DNA of 64,000 nt from Rusavskia elegans (lineage: Eukaryota > Ascomycota > Lecanoromycetes > Teloschistales > Teloschistaceae). The DNA is taken from assembly GCA_011316305.1 (NCBI GenBank), contig SAUG01000055.1, forward strand, positions 310,001 to 374,000. The letters are read 5' to 3'. The stretch's first letter is position 1; each line of letters starts with the position of its first letter. Below are positions 13,401 to 25,590 of this stretch, piece by piece. A program made the position numbers and the translations under genes. The notes below the pieces were generated by a model. It was not told the DNA's origin and searched no databases. It saw only the letters and a list, made by a program, of their open reading frames with translations.

Positions 13401-16172
13401 TTAATAATATATTTAGAGAATATCTAGATATATTTATTATCGCCTACCTCGATAATATTCTGGTTTTTTCTAAGATACTCGAAGAATATATATAATACGT
13501 TAATAAAGTTTTTAACTATCTAGAGAGGAAAGACTTATACTTTAAACCAGAAAAGTATAAATTCTATAAAAAAGAAGTCGACTTCCTTAGATTTATTATA
13601 GAACGAAACGGACTACGTATCGACTCTAATAAACTAAAAGCTATTATAGAATAGGAAATTCTAATAAATATTAAAGAAGTCTAGAACTTCCTCGGATTTA
13701 TAAACTATAATCGAAAGTTTATAAAAAACTATTCTAAAAGAGCCCTTACTTTTATAGCTTTAATAAAAGATACCGTCGAATAGTACTAGGGCGAGAAAGA
13801 ATAATAAATATTCGAAGACCTTAAGAAGGAATATATAAAAGACCCAGTTTTTAAGATATTCGATCTAATAAAACTATTATAAATAGAAATAGATTCGTCA
13901 GATCTAGCTATAGATATATACCTTCTATAATAATACGATAGTAAGTAGTATCTAGTAGTATATATATCTAGAAAATTATCGCTAGCAGAATAAAATTACG
14001 ATATCTATAATAAGAAACTACTAGCTATAGTAGTAGTACTAGAACAGTAGAGAGTATACGCCGAAGGATTACTAGAATTAATAATCTTTATAGACTATAA
14101 GAACCTTCTATACTTTACTATAATAAAGTAATTAAATAGAAGATAAATATAATAATCTGAACTCCTTAGTTAATATAAGTTTAAGATATACTATATCCTA
14201 GATAAAGAGAATAGAAAAGTAGATATTTTAAGTCGAAGAAGTAATTATATAAAAATAAAAGAAGTTTTTAATAATAGTATCTTTAAGATTAATAAAGATA
14301 GATTACTATTAGTAAACTAGTACAAACTAAGTATAACGCTATATATACTTAGAGACGACTAGGAATAATTTTCTATTAAAAAAGAAAAACTCTATATACT
14401 AGATAATAAAATCGACGAATATATTAAGGAGCACTACGATAGAATACTATAAAGGTATTTAGGCGTAATAAAGATAATATAACTTTTATAATAGTATTAC
14501 CAGTTTCTTAATATAAGATAATATATTAAGGTATATATTAAAAAATATCTTAGTTATTAGTAAAACAAGTATAGTATATATATTCGTTATAGAGAGATTC
14601 AGTATTAGGAACTACCGGACTTACTATAAAAAGAAGTTATAATAGACTTTATTATTAAATTCCTAAAATCGAAAGACCCGATAATAAATATAGAATATAA
14701 CTCGATACTTAATATAGTAGATAGACTTACGAAGTATATCTATATAATCCTAACTAGAAAAGACTTTATAGCGGAATAACTTAGATTTATTATCCTAGAT
14801 CGGTTATTTTATTACTACAGACTACTAAAAGTATTAATAAATAATAGAAATAAGCTCTTTACTTTAAACTATTAGAAAACCCTAATACCTTTACTTAGTA
14901 TTAAACTAAAAATATTAATAGCTTTCTACCCGATAATAGATAGATAGATAGAATATACTAACTAAATACTCGAATAATACCTAAAGTACTATATTAACGA
15001 TATTTAGGATAATTAGATTTCGCTTTTACTAATAGTATAATTAGTATTTAATATAAGAGAATCAAGTATAATAAAAAAAATACTATTCTTTACCGAAAAT
15101 AGGAGAAATCCGAATTTATTTAGATATTCGCTACTATATAGGTTAGTAGAGTTAGTAATTTAAAAGGTCGAGATCTGGAAGAAAATCTATACGAATATTC
15201 TAAAGATATAGGAAACTTCGGGTAATTACTAGAATAAAAGGCGAAAAATAGTACCTTAGCTAAAGAAGGGGGATAAAGTATACCTTTTTATAAAAAATTT
15301 AAAAATAAAGATTCCAAGTAAAAAACTTAACTATATTAAGGTCGGACTATTTTTAATTAAGTAAGTTAAAGGACCTTAGAATTTCGAACTTAATCTATTT
15401 AGAGATACTAAAGTATACCCGATATTTTATATATCTCTTTTAGAACCAGCCGACCCCGGAACGCCGTTATAATAGACGTTTAACTTCGAGATATAAAAGG
15501 AAGATACCTTTATAGTTAAAAAGATCCTATAATAGAAAGGTTAGAATTATCTAATTAAGTAGAAAGATTACCCTACCTTAAAAAATATTTAGAAACCTAA
15601 AAAAATACTTAGTAAACTGCTAGAAGACTCTATAATAGTTCTACTAAAAAGAGCTAGAAAAGTTATCGACTAGCTAGAATCGCCAGGAAGTATAATCTAC
15701 TCGGAAGCTACGTTGATAAAAAGATTAAAACCTATAAAAAAAAATAGATCCGCGGTATCCTTACGTTCTAATACTTTAAGATTTTATAGCTCGCCGTTAA
15801 CTATAATACGCTGCTCCTCTTTAATATAATCTAACTAATAAAGTAAATATTATTACTTCGTATACGCTTTATATAACTCTTTCTTTAACTTTTTATATTT
15901 ATCTTCTAAACGACGCTAGCGCGTAGTATCTAATAGAGTAAGGTCGTAAAGATAAGCTTATATAATATACTTAATATATTTCTCGGAACTATCGCTAATA
16001 CGATATAATTTTTTTAACTAGAAATAATTCCGATAAGAACGTATAGCTAATATACTAATATCTAATAATACGACTTTATTATAACGCTTTTTAATTAATA
16101 GCTTCTTTTATTTACCTATAAAAGGAAGGAACGAAGGATTTTCGGAACGAAAATTCTAAAGAAAGGACCTAA

Positions 16173-16605
16173 TATTATAAGTACGCGCGGTATAACTTTA
16201 GGAACGTAGTAGTACTTAGTATAGTACTAGAACTCTTTATTACGCCTAGATAGATAGGAAGGACTTAGTATTATTATCTTAGATATTTTAGTAAATAAAG
16301 TACTTAAAGAAGGTTATCTTAGTTATTTTAATAAATAAGGTACCTAAGGAAGGTTATCTTAGTTATCTTAGTAAGTAAGGTACCTAAGGAAAGGAGGATC
16401 TTATTATCTATATAGATCCTAAACTCGACGCCTTTATAGTTCGTATTTAATTTATTAGTTATCGCTATATACTATTCTAGTAATTAAACTAATTTATTCT
16501 TATATTAACTTGAAGTAATTACCCGTTATACCTCCGTTTACAGATATACTAATAAGTCTAACCAACCCTTGGAGATACCAGGACCTCCCAGGTAGTTCCA
16601 TAACA
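16173..16605 (+). repeat. Gypsy-B 3' LTR (433 bp)
   Basis: It begins tattataagtacgcgcgg, the RIP form of the 5' LTR start, and ends ttccataaca. The last 60 bases or so keep many CA and TG dinucleotides, unlike the rest of the element. Confidence 0.88.
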
Positions 16606-16610
16606 AAGCT

Positions 16611-16666
16611 TTCCACCTATATAGAAATATCAAGCTATTATTATCATTTTAAATCGATCTATAACA
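16611..16666 (+). repeat. Gypsy-A 3' LTR, second part
   Basis: It matches 1224-1272 of the 5' LTR (ttccacctatatagaaatat and following) and ends ctataaca. The right target duplication aatag of gypsy-A follows at 16667-16671. Confidence 0.85.
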
Positions 16667-16671
16667 AATAG

Positions 16672-19600
16672 CCGCCGGTTTAAACTATTATTATTAGATT
16701 TTATATCTCGTATATACTAAAACGAATTTCTATATTATCGAGATTTATTATTTTAAATTAGAAGCTACTAAATTTTTTCGCCGCTTTTTTAAAATTTATT
16801 TAAATACGTTATAAAGATAAAATAGTATTTATATAATCGGATATAAATCTAATTTTAGATAAAAAATCTTTAAATTTTATTATAGAACCAGGAATTTTCT
16901 AGAAATCTACTATCTTAAATATATAAATTTAAAATAGTTATTCGAATCGATTAAATTATATTTTTATTATTAAAGCCCGTATAATAATAAACGGAATAAA
17001 TTTCCTATACTATTTTTAATTCTAGATTATTTTAGCCGCTGTCTATATTATAAATATTATACTAAAAAAAAAGCTTATATAGAAGATTCTATTCTAGATA
17101 GTTATAAAGACTATTCTATATCTAGATTACTTTCGAATATACGACTATAAAGCCTATATATTAGATAAATATATTTCGAAATTCTAGAAATTATATTCTA
17201 AAGTTTATATTAGATTTCTAATAGAATATAATAATATAAATATCTATTTTATCTGGATTTCGAGCTAGAAAAAGGTTATCTATACTTATAATATTATATT
17301 TAATAGAATCTGATTCTACTAATCTAAAAAAGTAAATTAATTCTAGTTATAAATAGAATTATTTCTATATAATATATTCGATATTCTATATATAGACTAC
17401 TCTATTACTAAATTTAATAATAGCGAAAGCGATAAAGATAATACTTTTAAATAGATTTTAATAAATCCGGATATATCTAGAAAAAAATTCTCGCCTTTAA
17501 TATCTAATTATAAAGAAAAAGATAAAAAAAATCAGCTTTTTCTATTATTTTCTATTTTAAAAGGTAAGACGTCGCTATAAAATAGCTATAATAACGGAGA
17601 TTTAGCTAAAAAATTTTACTATAATTCTACTAATAAAGGTATTCCTTTTATTAAAATAATAAAATAGTCTAGTAAACTCGTTTAAAAAGATATATAGTTA
17701 TTTAATAGCAGATTTATCTTCGATAAAAATATATCTAGATCCTTTAAAAATAATAATGATCTTTTTCTACCTATTTCTATACTTTTAGAATTAAAGAAAA
17801 CTCGTAGTCCTAACAAGCTAAATTATATTAAAGATAATATTATTTTTCTAGATAATATATACTATTAAAAGAAGGTAGATAAAATAAATAAAGCCGAAGA
17901 AATAGCTACTAAAAAGACTATAAAAAAGTTAGAATAGAGCGAGGCTTATATAATTCTTTTTTAATATACTATTACCAGAATTCCTATAGCTTTCTTTATA
18001 GTATTCGCCGTATATCTTCTAGTTTATATAAGATAGGAAGATAGCGTTCTAATACTAGACTTTTAGCTTTATCTATTAGGAATATAGTATTACTATAATT
18101 AATTACTATCGGAGCCTCGTTTCTAGAATAATATATTAAAATATTCGTTTATAAAAGAATTTATAAAAATCTTTGGATTAAAATAAAGAAATTATAGGAT
18201 AAAAATATCTAGAAGAAAGTAGTATTCGGTACTATAGTTTAATATAAAAAAAAGTCTATTCCTTTTATATAGATTTTTAAATATAAATTCGATAAATAGA
18301 ATTATCTAATTAAATTAAAGGTACGTTTTTATATTAGAAGTAACTTCTAGAATATCGATATTATTATCTATACTATTATTTTAATAACTCGTATCTTTCG
18401 GATATATATAGCTATTATTATATATTTTAGACTTTAAACTAGATAGTATAATACGGTTAACGCCTTTCTTAATTACGATATTAATAAACTTATCTATATA
18501 AAACTTCTACTAGGCTAGAAAAAGTCGAAGTCTATTTTTTTATAACTTTTTAAAGCGCTTTATAGTTTAAAGTAGTCGCCGGCGCTATAGTTTTACTATT
18601 TTTCGAATATTCTAGTAGACCTAGGATTTTTAGCGATATCCGAAATAAAATATTTATTTATTTATAAATATATAATATTTTACTTTTTTATAGACAATAT
18701 TTATATTATCTATAAGGACCGCTATATATATTATATTAAAAAATTCCAAGTAAAATTTTTTAAACGCTATAAAATAAGATATCTAGGTGAAATATTCTAG
18801 TTTTTAGAAATTTATATTACTCGCGATCGCGAAACCTATAAACTATTAATATATTAAAATTTATATATTAATATAATTATAAAAAAAAAATTATTTTATT
18901 AAATAAAGTTTCTAAAATTCTATTTATTAATTCCGAAATATTTACTAAAAATATAGATACGGCCGAACTCTAGTAAATTCCACTAAATTAGTAACTAATC
19001 GGATTATTTAATTTTATAGTAATTATTACTCGCGTTAATATTAGTTATACCGCTTTAATGTTTTTAAAATTTTTAATAAATCTATTAGAACGTTATCTAA
19101 AATTAGTAATTGAAATTATATAATATTTAGAATATTATAGATTCTATTTATTTATTTTCGATATTTATAAAACTAATCTAAATATATTATTTATTATTTT
19201 ATCAGACGATTTATTTATAGATAATCTAGTAACTCGACGAAGTTTATAAAGCTACGCGTTTAAATTATTCGGTAGAATAATAGACTAGAAAGCTTTAAAG
19301 TAGGAAATAGTTATAATAAATTTAATTAAAATCGAACTTTTTATAGCTACCGCTAGTAGGAAAGAATTTCTATAATAAAATCGATTTTTTAAAAAAATAT
19401 TATTTAATCTAGATAATAAACCGTATATTTAAAATAATAATATATAAACGATATAAATATTTTAAAATATTAATTTATTATTTATAACGAAGCTCCGCTA
19501 TATTAATATTTATTATTACTAGCTATACTAGAAAATTTATAATAGAAATATATTTATTAGATTTATAACTTCTATAGTAATTCTAGTAGATAGTCTTATA

Positions 19601-19990
19601 AAAGCTCTTTCGGTTTAATATTATAAAGAATTTATAAATATACTAGAACTCTAGAATTTACTTCTAAAAAAATACTATAATAGCGATTTTTCCGCTATAG
19701 CTTATAGTATTTTAAATATTACTAATATTACTAAATCCTATTAAATTAAAAAAGAAAATAAAGATTATAATAATATATAATAGCGAGAAATAGAAATAAA
19801 TTTAAATATATAAATAATCGATTCAAAAGGAATATAAAAGCCTATATAATAGGATTATTATAAAAAAATTATCTAAATTTCTCTAAAATAGTCGCTAAAA
19901 TTATATAACTTACCTTTTTAGATATAATACCTATCCTATTAGGTTTAGCGTATCTTAGTAACGGCTATATTCTATATAATTTAGTAACTC
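16672..19990 (+). mobile_element. RIP-degraded Ty1/copia element, right part
   Basis: Plus-strand coding traces follow copia order, with integrase ahead of reverse transcriptase: integrase core about 16700-17150, reverse transcriptase about 18050-18700 with its catalytic region near 18660-18700, a connector with the copia-typical LG..FLG..I pattern near 18780-18830, and RNase H about 19150-19380, where the SDD.FADD.VTRRSSQGY-like block is still legible. Every frame is interrupted by TAA or TAG from mutated Gln and Trp codons. No 3' LTR could be confirmed because the 5' LTR is outside the window. Mutated sequence stops abruptly near 19990. Confidence 0.8.
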
Positions 19991-19999
19991 TATAGATTT

Positions 20000-22753
20000 C
20001 ACTTCTCGTGTATCTCAATCAATACGATTATGCATCCACATCCAATCGTCCTACACCTTCAGTGCGCGCTTTGGGATCATGATTCGTGAAAGTATAAAAG
20101 ATACGACACTAACTTGAGATCGACATGTAGTAAGGCGTGGAACTGGGACTACACTGGAGAGAAAAACAGCGTCCGGGAGTCGGCCATCACCCATCCACCG
20201 TGCATGTGTGGTGAGCTGCTACCTCCTTCCTTTGTCGTACTCTTCGCACCATGCCATAGCCATATCCTTTCTCCGGCTAATATTTATTGACCTGTCAGGA
20301 CCACTGGGGCTTGAGACATATGACTGGGCGAAGGCAGCTGGGCTTTCGGGTTTCGAAACCTTTTGGCATCGATGCGACATCGCGCTCCGAAATGAAAGAT
20401 TGAAATTCGCTTGGCCGGAGAACGTTACGTTCGTGAATTACCCGGCCGACACGGGCAACAAAGATTTCACCGTCTGGAAGCCGTGAAGAGTGGCGGTCAA
20501 AGTGTCATCCTACCGGAAATACCTGCATTGTAGTCAAATTGCTACGGGTTCCCCATTTTGGTGCAGGTATTTACGTCCGACACAAGGTTCGAATTTCTAT
20601 TGGCCGTGGCAAGAGAAAAGGGTCAATGAAAGACAACGCGGTTCCGTTATCACTGTCTTAGGGAAGGGGCTTTCATCGGATTCCGGCGTCGTTCTGGGAT
20701 CCAGCTCTCAGTGATCCGACATCCGATTTTGGGACTCAAGCCTGTTACCCCTGGATCAGATTCCAGTGATATCGCGGGAAGGGATAGGAACCCACCTCTG
20801 CGTAGCATATTGAATATAGAGCACAACCATTTTGAAGAACTTTACATAACCGTCCAACCTGACTTGAAACCATCTTGACCGAATTGTCGAGGCAACACAA
20901 TACTACTGCTCGCCTGCTGCGTCTGGTTTCGTGTTCCCTTCTTTCCGGTTGTTGACCAGCTTTGGGCAGCTGTTTACCGTTCAGAAAACCCTGTTGATCA
21001 TCTTCAAATGTCGGCAAGCCATTCGTGCGCCGGGCCACCTTAAACAAAGACTACTCCTCAAGACCGATGTATAGCCCATGAATTATTGATGCTTTGTTGT
21101 GCGCAGTAAGATTTAATGACGGTATCCATTTCAGGACGGACCAGATTTGGCATCCGGTTCAAGGGCTCAGCCATTCTACCCCTATTACCCCTGAATCATA
21201 TGTCTTCGCTCTAAAATGGGTACACATTGGCTTCCGCGATTATTGATGACTCGCTCACAACTTCCGCCATTACTCAAATTACCACCTATAATGAAATCGC
21301 AATATTCAAAGCTCTTTCGTGACGTGAGATGTTCTTGCATGTTAATGTCACATCAAGCTGAATGGCTCTGGCCATATACCTCCTTTACAATGTCCATGGG
21401 AAATATGAGGTCACCTCTTGTTCTACAACTCCTATACGACCCCCCAATGCGTAACTACGACCTCTCCAGCACCCCACCCATCCCCACATCACAAACACTC
21501 CATAGGTCCCATAAAGAGATCAAGGCAGTATAACATGCCCTAAGAGTGATGCAAAGGAAGACACATTGTACCACTTCGTCTCCGCAGATTTGATGTGTAC
21601 GAAAAGGTTTCGCTGCATACACCGTCGTGCGTCAGATGTCAGCTATGATGCAGGATATGGTAGGAGGATAGATTGGGGGGGGGGGGGAAGGGTTTCAAAG
21701 GCCACACGAGATGCTCGCTGCGATGGGGGTTCCGTTAAACAAATGTGGATTTGCGGAGGACGCCAGTAGGAGGAGATGGAAGAGGCTGATGAGGAAAGGG
21801 GGGAGCGTGCGTAGAGCAGGGAAGGGTTGATGGTAAAGAGGGCGCATAATAAAGGCACGATGATGCCGCAGTGCTCACATGCTTGGAAGTGTTGAATGCC
21901 CGTTTAGAAAATCTTGGTGATGTATTTACCGTCGATGAAAGTCTTGTTATATGATATTATAGCCCTATCGTCCCCCTAAGCATACACCTGCCACGGTAAC
22001 CTGAGAGCAGCAACGATATAATATTCTTCATATCCTTCGCAGCTTAACCAGAGATATCTTGGCCAAGTGGTTAGGCGACAGGTCACCGCTGCTGGATCAC
22101 GGTATGATTTCTGTCTGGTGCGAGCCGTCCTGCTCCGAGGGGCTTTGCATGCCGACGATGCCTTCAGAGAATGTTTCCTGTTTCCTTCGGGGGAGGGTAT
22201 GGTCGAATCCTAGAAATGATTATATATACGTGACGATGAATTCTTTTGAGGTAATTCTATCGTGAAAAGCTGAAGCTCTGATGTGGTTCATAAGCGATCG
22301 AATCTGATTATTAGTAAGGCTTTCCTTTTCTCCAGACATCGTAGGCATGGACATATCCAATCTTTCTTGTCAGCAGTTGATTGCTCCATTGAGCATCCGC
22401 GCCACGCACCTGGTGGCACCTAAATTGAATTGCAGTAGGTACATGGCGCGTTTGGGATCTCCATCGTGCCACATTTTACACTGACGCGACTAGACATTGT
22501 GAAAGGTGTCGGCTCACTAGTTGCTCTTACAGATATCATGAGATTCACATGCGCTTAGAGCCTCGTCGTCAAACATGAGTGGAAAAGCACGAGGGGTGGC
22601 CAATAGTTAATTTGACATCAGATTTGGGACGAGAGGAGTGATCCTCTTGCCCTCTAATATACAGCCAACAGAGCTTTACCAAGAGCTCGTTGCGAATCTA
22701 TCTGAGTAATTTTGCTGAATTTGTCAGGTCCCAACCACTATAGCCTTCCCAAG
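20000..22753. other. Normal-composition stretch with no gene I can support
   Basis: CA and TG return to normal frequency. The open frames on both strands are short (up to about 105 codons). Several begin only at GTG or TTG, and they show no signal peptide, domain or convincing splice chain. A run of 13 G lies at 21675-21687. A tRNA-like A box (TTGGCCAAGTGGTTAGGCG, from 22057) is present, but its B-box-like partner (ggtcgaatcc, about 22200) is too far away. Decayed genes or untranslated sequence are possible. Confidence 0.5.
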
Positions 22754-25093
22754 TCATAAAATCAGGATCCAATAATGGTTCCCTGGTACTGCTGCAGTCT
22801 GCTCTAGAGCACAGGTATCACAACAGTCTTCCGTGCGTAGCATCACTTCTCGGACACGAACTTCCGGGTGCGTCTGCCATTCAAGTGCTCTGCTCCTACG
22901 ACCAAGCCAGATGGAAGATGTTGCAGCGAGCCAACGTACACTGGGTTCCCCTTTAGTTAAACAAATCAGGAATCGCTCTGTTACCTGCTGAATCTTATCT
23001 TCATCATTCATCCAGCCTAGAACAGCTGCGGCATCCATGCCGAGCTTAACCGGCTCCTCCGAGTTGCTTAGGGGATGGTCACAAGGTGCAGTCGTGAAGC
23101 TTTCCCATAGCGTGTTTTGCATGCCGCAGCAATTGGAAATTTGCTGGAATGGTTCACGACCATGCTCACGCCACTCTTGTTTGGGGTTGACACGGAAATA
23201 CAGCGCGTGCTGAAAAGCCTGGGCTCCGGTGCTCCAAAAGTCGGTGCACGAGGCGGTTGCTGAAGATCTTGGGACATATTCGCGACCTTTGATGAGTTGG
23301 CTGTTATAATCGTTGAGGTCCCTAAACATTGGTCCTACATTCATGTGACTATCGCATATGAGCATCTTGCGCTCCATTGTTTTCCTGTTTGTCGGAACAC
23401 CTCTGCGAACATGGGCCAATTCAGGTTTGATCTGCGTGGGATCTCTGTCACCGAAAGTGTCAAAATAGACACTCCAACCAAAGTCAGAAAACAGGAAAAC
23501 GTTCGCTGGGACTCTGTGCCTTGACAAATAATGTCTGATTTGGCAGAAGATTGTGTCGTGTTTTAGCCGAAGCCTCTCGCGGGGATCCTTGCAAGCTTTG
23601 ATGAACATATGCTGGAAGTCACGTTGGGAAAACTCGACCTCACGTAAAGGAAGGCTTGAGCAGTCTTCAATCTCAGGGACAAAACTAAAGACCAATACCA
23701 TGCTAGCTAGACATCGAAGATGAAAGATATAGTTCGATCCGGGGCTAGTCCGACGGGGTCTGGTCGGTACCCTTCTAAGGAAAGAGGTAAAGACATTGGG
23801 TAAAGAGGTGTCGTCCAAAGGTCCCTGGGATAGGTGTTCTATATAGCTGTCGATGGTGGGTGCATCAGCAGGACTAAACATGTTGGAGAAAATGATTCTA
23901 GCTGAGGCTAAAACTCTCCATACATCAATCGATATAGTTCTCTGCGGTGATGGGACATTGATGACTTCCGTCGGAGAGGAGGTGATGGCTAAGTCACGAT
24001 CGACACGCCGTGATACCCAGATTGCTATGGCTATGATCAATTTCACTGATTCCTGGTAGATGGGATCCAAATCATTCGTAATGATATCAGAATTGAACAT
24101 TCGGTGAAGGTAAGTAGCTCCATATCCGAGGAGCGGGTAGCGAGTGTCAACTGTAATTTCACTCCATCGTTCGGAGTCCGGCGCCAAGTCTAGTATGACG
24201 GACATGTCTTCGTCTAGTAGTTGCATGGAAGGTTGAACCATCTGCTCATTCCTGGTAGAGGCCTGGTACAAGGACGCAGAGTATGGAATCAAGTCGGACC
24301 AGAGGATCAGAACGTGCGAGTTCTGTTCGTCGCCAAAAGCTATCGTCGATGAGGTCTTTGTGGTAATTAATACATTCAAGCCTAGAATGTAATGGGCCCA
24401 TATGACGAACGTGATCGACCCCATGGCATTAGAGATCATTATCTTCCGCGATTCACGCAGTTGTTGAACAAGATATAAGCCATACATAGCTCCCGTCAGA
24501 GCTGCTGGCGATAATCTTATGAGATCTTGCGAATATCGGTATCCTGGTATAGACTCTCTCAGCCTAGTGTCGACCAAGTGAATGTAATCGCTCCAGACAA
24601 AAGCATTGGATTGCGACGAGCATGCTGTAAGACTACCCAGGATACCCTCATATCCAGGGCTAGCTGAGGCTCCAGCTATATCTCTTTCGAAACGATGAAC
24701 CATTGCTTGATCAATTGCCGTTGCTAAGGACGAGTGGTCGTGCGTCCAGCCTAAAAAAGACAATTGAATAATAGTTGAGAAGTGCTGGTTATCACGGAGA
24801 CCGTGCAGTACTGTGGGCCCCGCGCCCGAGTCTAGGCTTATCTCACAGCCATCACGGATAAAGATTAAGTTTTGGACTTTGACGACGTCCCTGAACTTTT
24901 TCTCGATCTCGGGAACGATTTTGCCCCTTCCAAACACCTCAGCCAAATCGGCTTCCACTACAATGTCCGAGCCCGAAATTCGGAGATCTCTGGCATATTT
25001 GAGGAGCTTGGAACCAGCGCTTTCGGTCACTAGACGGATGGGGAAGGCTTTTGCAAGCTCAAGAGAAAGCTGAAAGCCCGTTGTGAATGGCAT
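22754..25093 (-). CDS. 779-residue fungal protein of unknown function
   Basis: A single uninterrupted frame of 779 codons starts at ATG 25093-25091 (context atcaacATGC) and stops at 22754. The N-terminal 120 residues include a stretch rich in beta-type residues (about 42-110). Around 215-245 lies a hydrophobic, Trp-containing segment that could be buried or membrane-associated. The final 30 residues hold a cluster of cysteines (about 757-761) and end in a hydrophobic tail. There is no signal peptide or catalytic motif I can name. The overall style resembles large, recurrent Pezizomycotina-specific proteins annotated as hypothetical; that is recollection, not a search. It is the only clear gene in its island, with a 19-kb repeat block on each side. 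Codon use is normal and it carries no RIP stops. TATA-like sequence lies near 25311-25332 upstream. Confidence 0.85.
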   Translation of the reverse strand: MPFTTGFQLSLELAKAFPIRLVTESAGSKLLKYARDLRISGSDIVVEADLAEVFGRGKIVPEIEKKFRDVVKVQNLIFIRDGCEISLDSGAGPTVLHGLRDNQHFSTIIQLSFLGWTHDHSSLATAIDQAMVHRFERDIAGASASPGYEGILGSLTACSSQSNAFVWSDYIHLVDTRLRESIPGYRYSQDLIRLSPAALTGAMYGLYLVQQLRESRKIMISNAMGSITFVIWAHYILGLNVLITTKTSSTIAFGDEQNSHVLILWSDLIPYSASLYQASTRNEQMVQPSMQLLDEDMSVILDLAPDSERWSEITVDTRYPLLGYGATYLHRMFNSDIITNDLDPIYQESVKLIIAIAIWVSRRVDRDLAITSSPTEVINVPSPQRTISIDVWRVLASARIIFSNMFSPADAPTIDSYIEHLSQGPLDDTSLPNVFTSFLRRVPTRPRRTSPGSNYIFHLRCLASMVLVFSFVPEIEDCSSLPLREVEFSQRDFQHMFIKACKDPRERLRLKHDTIFCQIRHYLSRHRVPANVFLFSDFGWSVYFDTFGDRDPTQIKPELAHVRRGVPTNRKTMERKMLICDSHMNVGPMFRDLNDYNSQLIKGREYVPRSSATASCTDFWSTGAQAFQHALYFRVNPKQEWREHGREPFQQISNCCGMQNTLWESFTTAPCDHPLSNSEEPVKLGMDAAAVLGWMNDEDKIQQVTERFLICLTKGEPSVRWLAATSSIWLGRRSRALEWQTHPEVRVREVMLRTEDCCDTCALEQTAAVPGNHYWILIL

Positions 25094-25590
25094 GTTGATT
25101 CGCCTGTTAGCTAGTTGTTGCTAGGATAATGGCCATCAGTAATTGTCGATGTCGCTTTTACAACTCATAGCTCAGACTGAATATCGATAATCCAGACTGG
25201 GAAAGGAGCAGGTAGGTGTAGTTTATGGCGCTGCCGATGTACCAAATCACTCGGTGAGGCTGAAGGCGGGGACCGTATGCTTGGCACCAGATAAAAACTC
25301 TGCATCTCCACTATATAGAACAATATATATATCCTATTGCCTCAAGAAGCTGCATTCTTCAATCACAAGGCCTGCATACCCGTTCATCTTCAAAAGAGAG
25401 AAGTACACGGGCGCAACCACTCCAGACACCGATCCGGCTTTGTGTGACCTTGTCGGCGACCACTTTACTCTAGGCCTTAAATTGTCAATAATCATTCGTA
25501 ACATGACCGTGCTGATGGAGTACCCTAGCGCAGCAAGCGTTGCGTGCGTTATATCTTCGGGACGCAATAATCCTTCGCAATAATACTAGT
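25094..25590. promoter_or_regulatory. Upstream region of the 779-residue gene
   Basis: This 500-bp stretch of normal composition ends where RIP-type sequence begins (about 25590). It contains ctatatagaa and caatatatatatcc at 25311-25334, roughly 220-240 bp ahead of the start codon on the minus strand, which could be TATA elements. Small frames on both strands here have no supporting features. Confidence 0.4.

Larger units (their letters stand above)
9929..16605 (+). mobile_element. Gypsy-B: Ty3/gypsy chromovirus, RIP-degraded
   Basis: This is a 6.68-kb element with LTRs 9929-10401 and 16173-16605, starting tgttatgagc and ending ccataaca. It is flanked by aagct at 9924-9928 and 16606-16610. 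Coding traces run in order on the plus strand: Gag with a CCHC-type zinc knuckle (about 11278-11330, cysteines changed to Tyr or Ser), protease (about 12290-12360), reverse transcriptase (about 13100-13500, catalytic motif read as YLDN near 13445), RNase H (about 13850-14130), integrase (about 14420-15100) and a C-terminal chromodomain (about 15470-15600). In chromoviruses that domain directs integration to heterochromatin, which fits insertion into another repeat. All frames are broken by TAA and TAG. Confidence 0.9.
1032..16666 (+). mobile_element. Gypsy-A: Ty3/gypsy retrotransposon, RIP-degraded, itself interrupted
   Basis: It is bounded by related LTRs (1032-1272; 9740-9928 continued at 16611-16666) and a 5-bp duplication aatag. 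The internal region 1273-9739 has broken coding traces in gypsy order on the plus strand: Gag-like sequence about 2100-3450, a retroviral-type protease trace about 3720-3890, reverse transcriptase about 5000-5500 (the catalytic YxDD-type motif near 5414-5440 now reads with Asn), RNase H about 5760-6300, integrase about 7520-8550, and a chromodomain-like tail about 9080-9250. That order (integrase after RT) separates it from copia. Secondary events inside it are the X3 fragment (4200-4363), a tandem duplication (5785-7396), a TIR element (7704-8197) and the whole gypsy-B element in the 3' LTR. Confidence 0.85.

Noticed and set aside
20208..21533. Several frames of 67-105 codons on both strands
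   Set aside because: They start at non-ATG codons or overlap, and show no domain, signal peptide or splice pattern. I could not link them into a gene.
21675..21687. G13 run as a quadruplex or regulatory element
   Set aside because: It is a single homopolymer with no further structure or gene nearby. It may also be partly a sequencing artefact.
22057..22210. Possible tRNA-Ser gene (TTGGCCAAGTGGTTAGGCG)
   Set aside because: The only B-box-like sequence is about 130 bp away and lacks one T, and no acceptor stem pairs. At most it is a relic.
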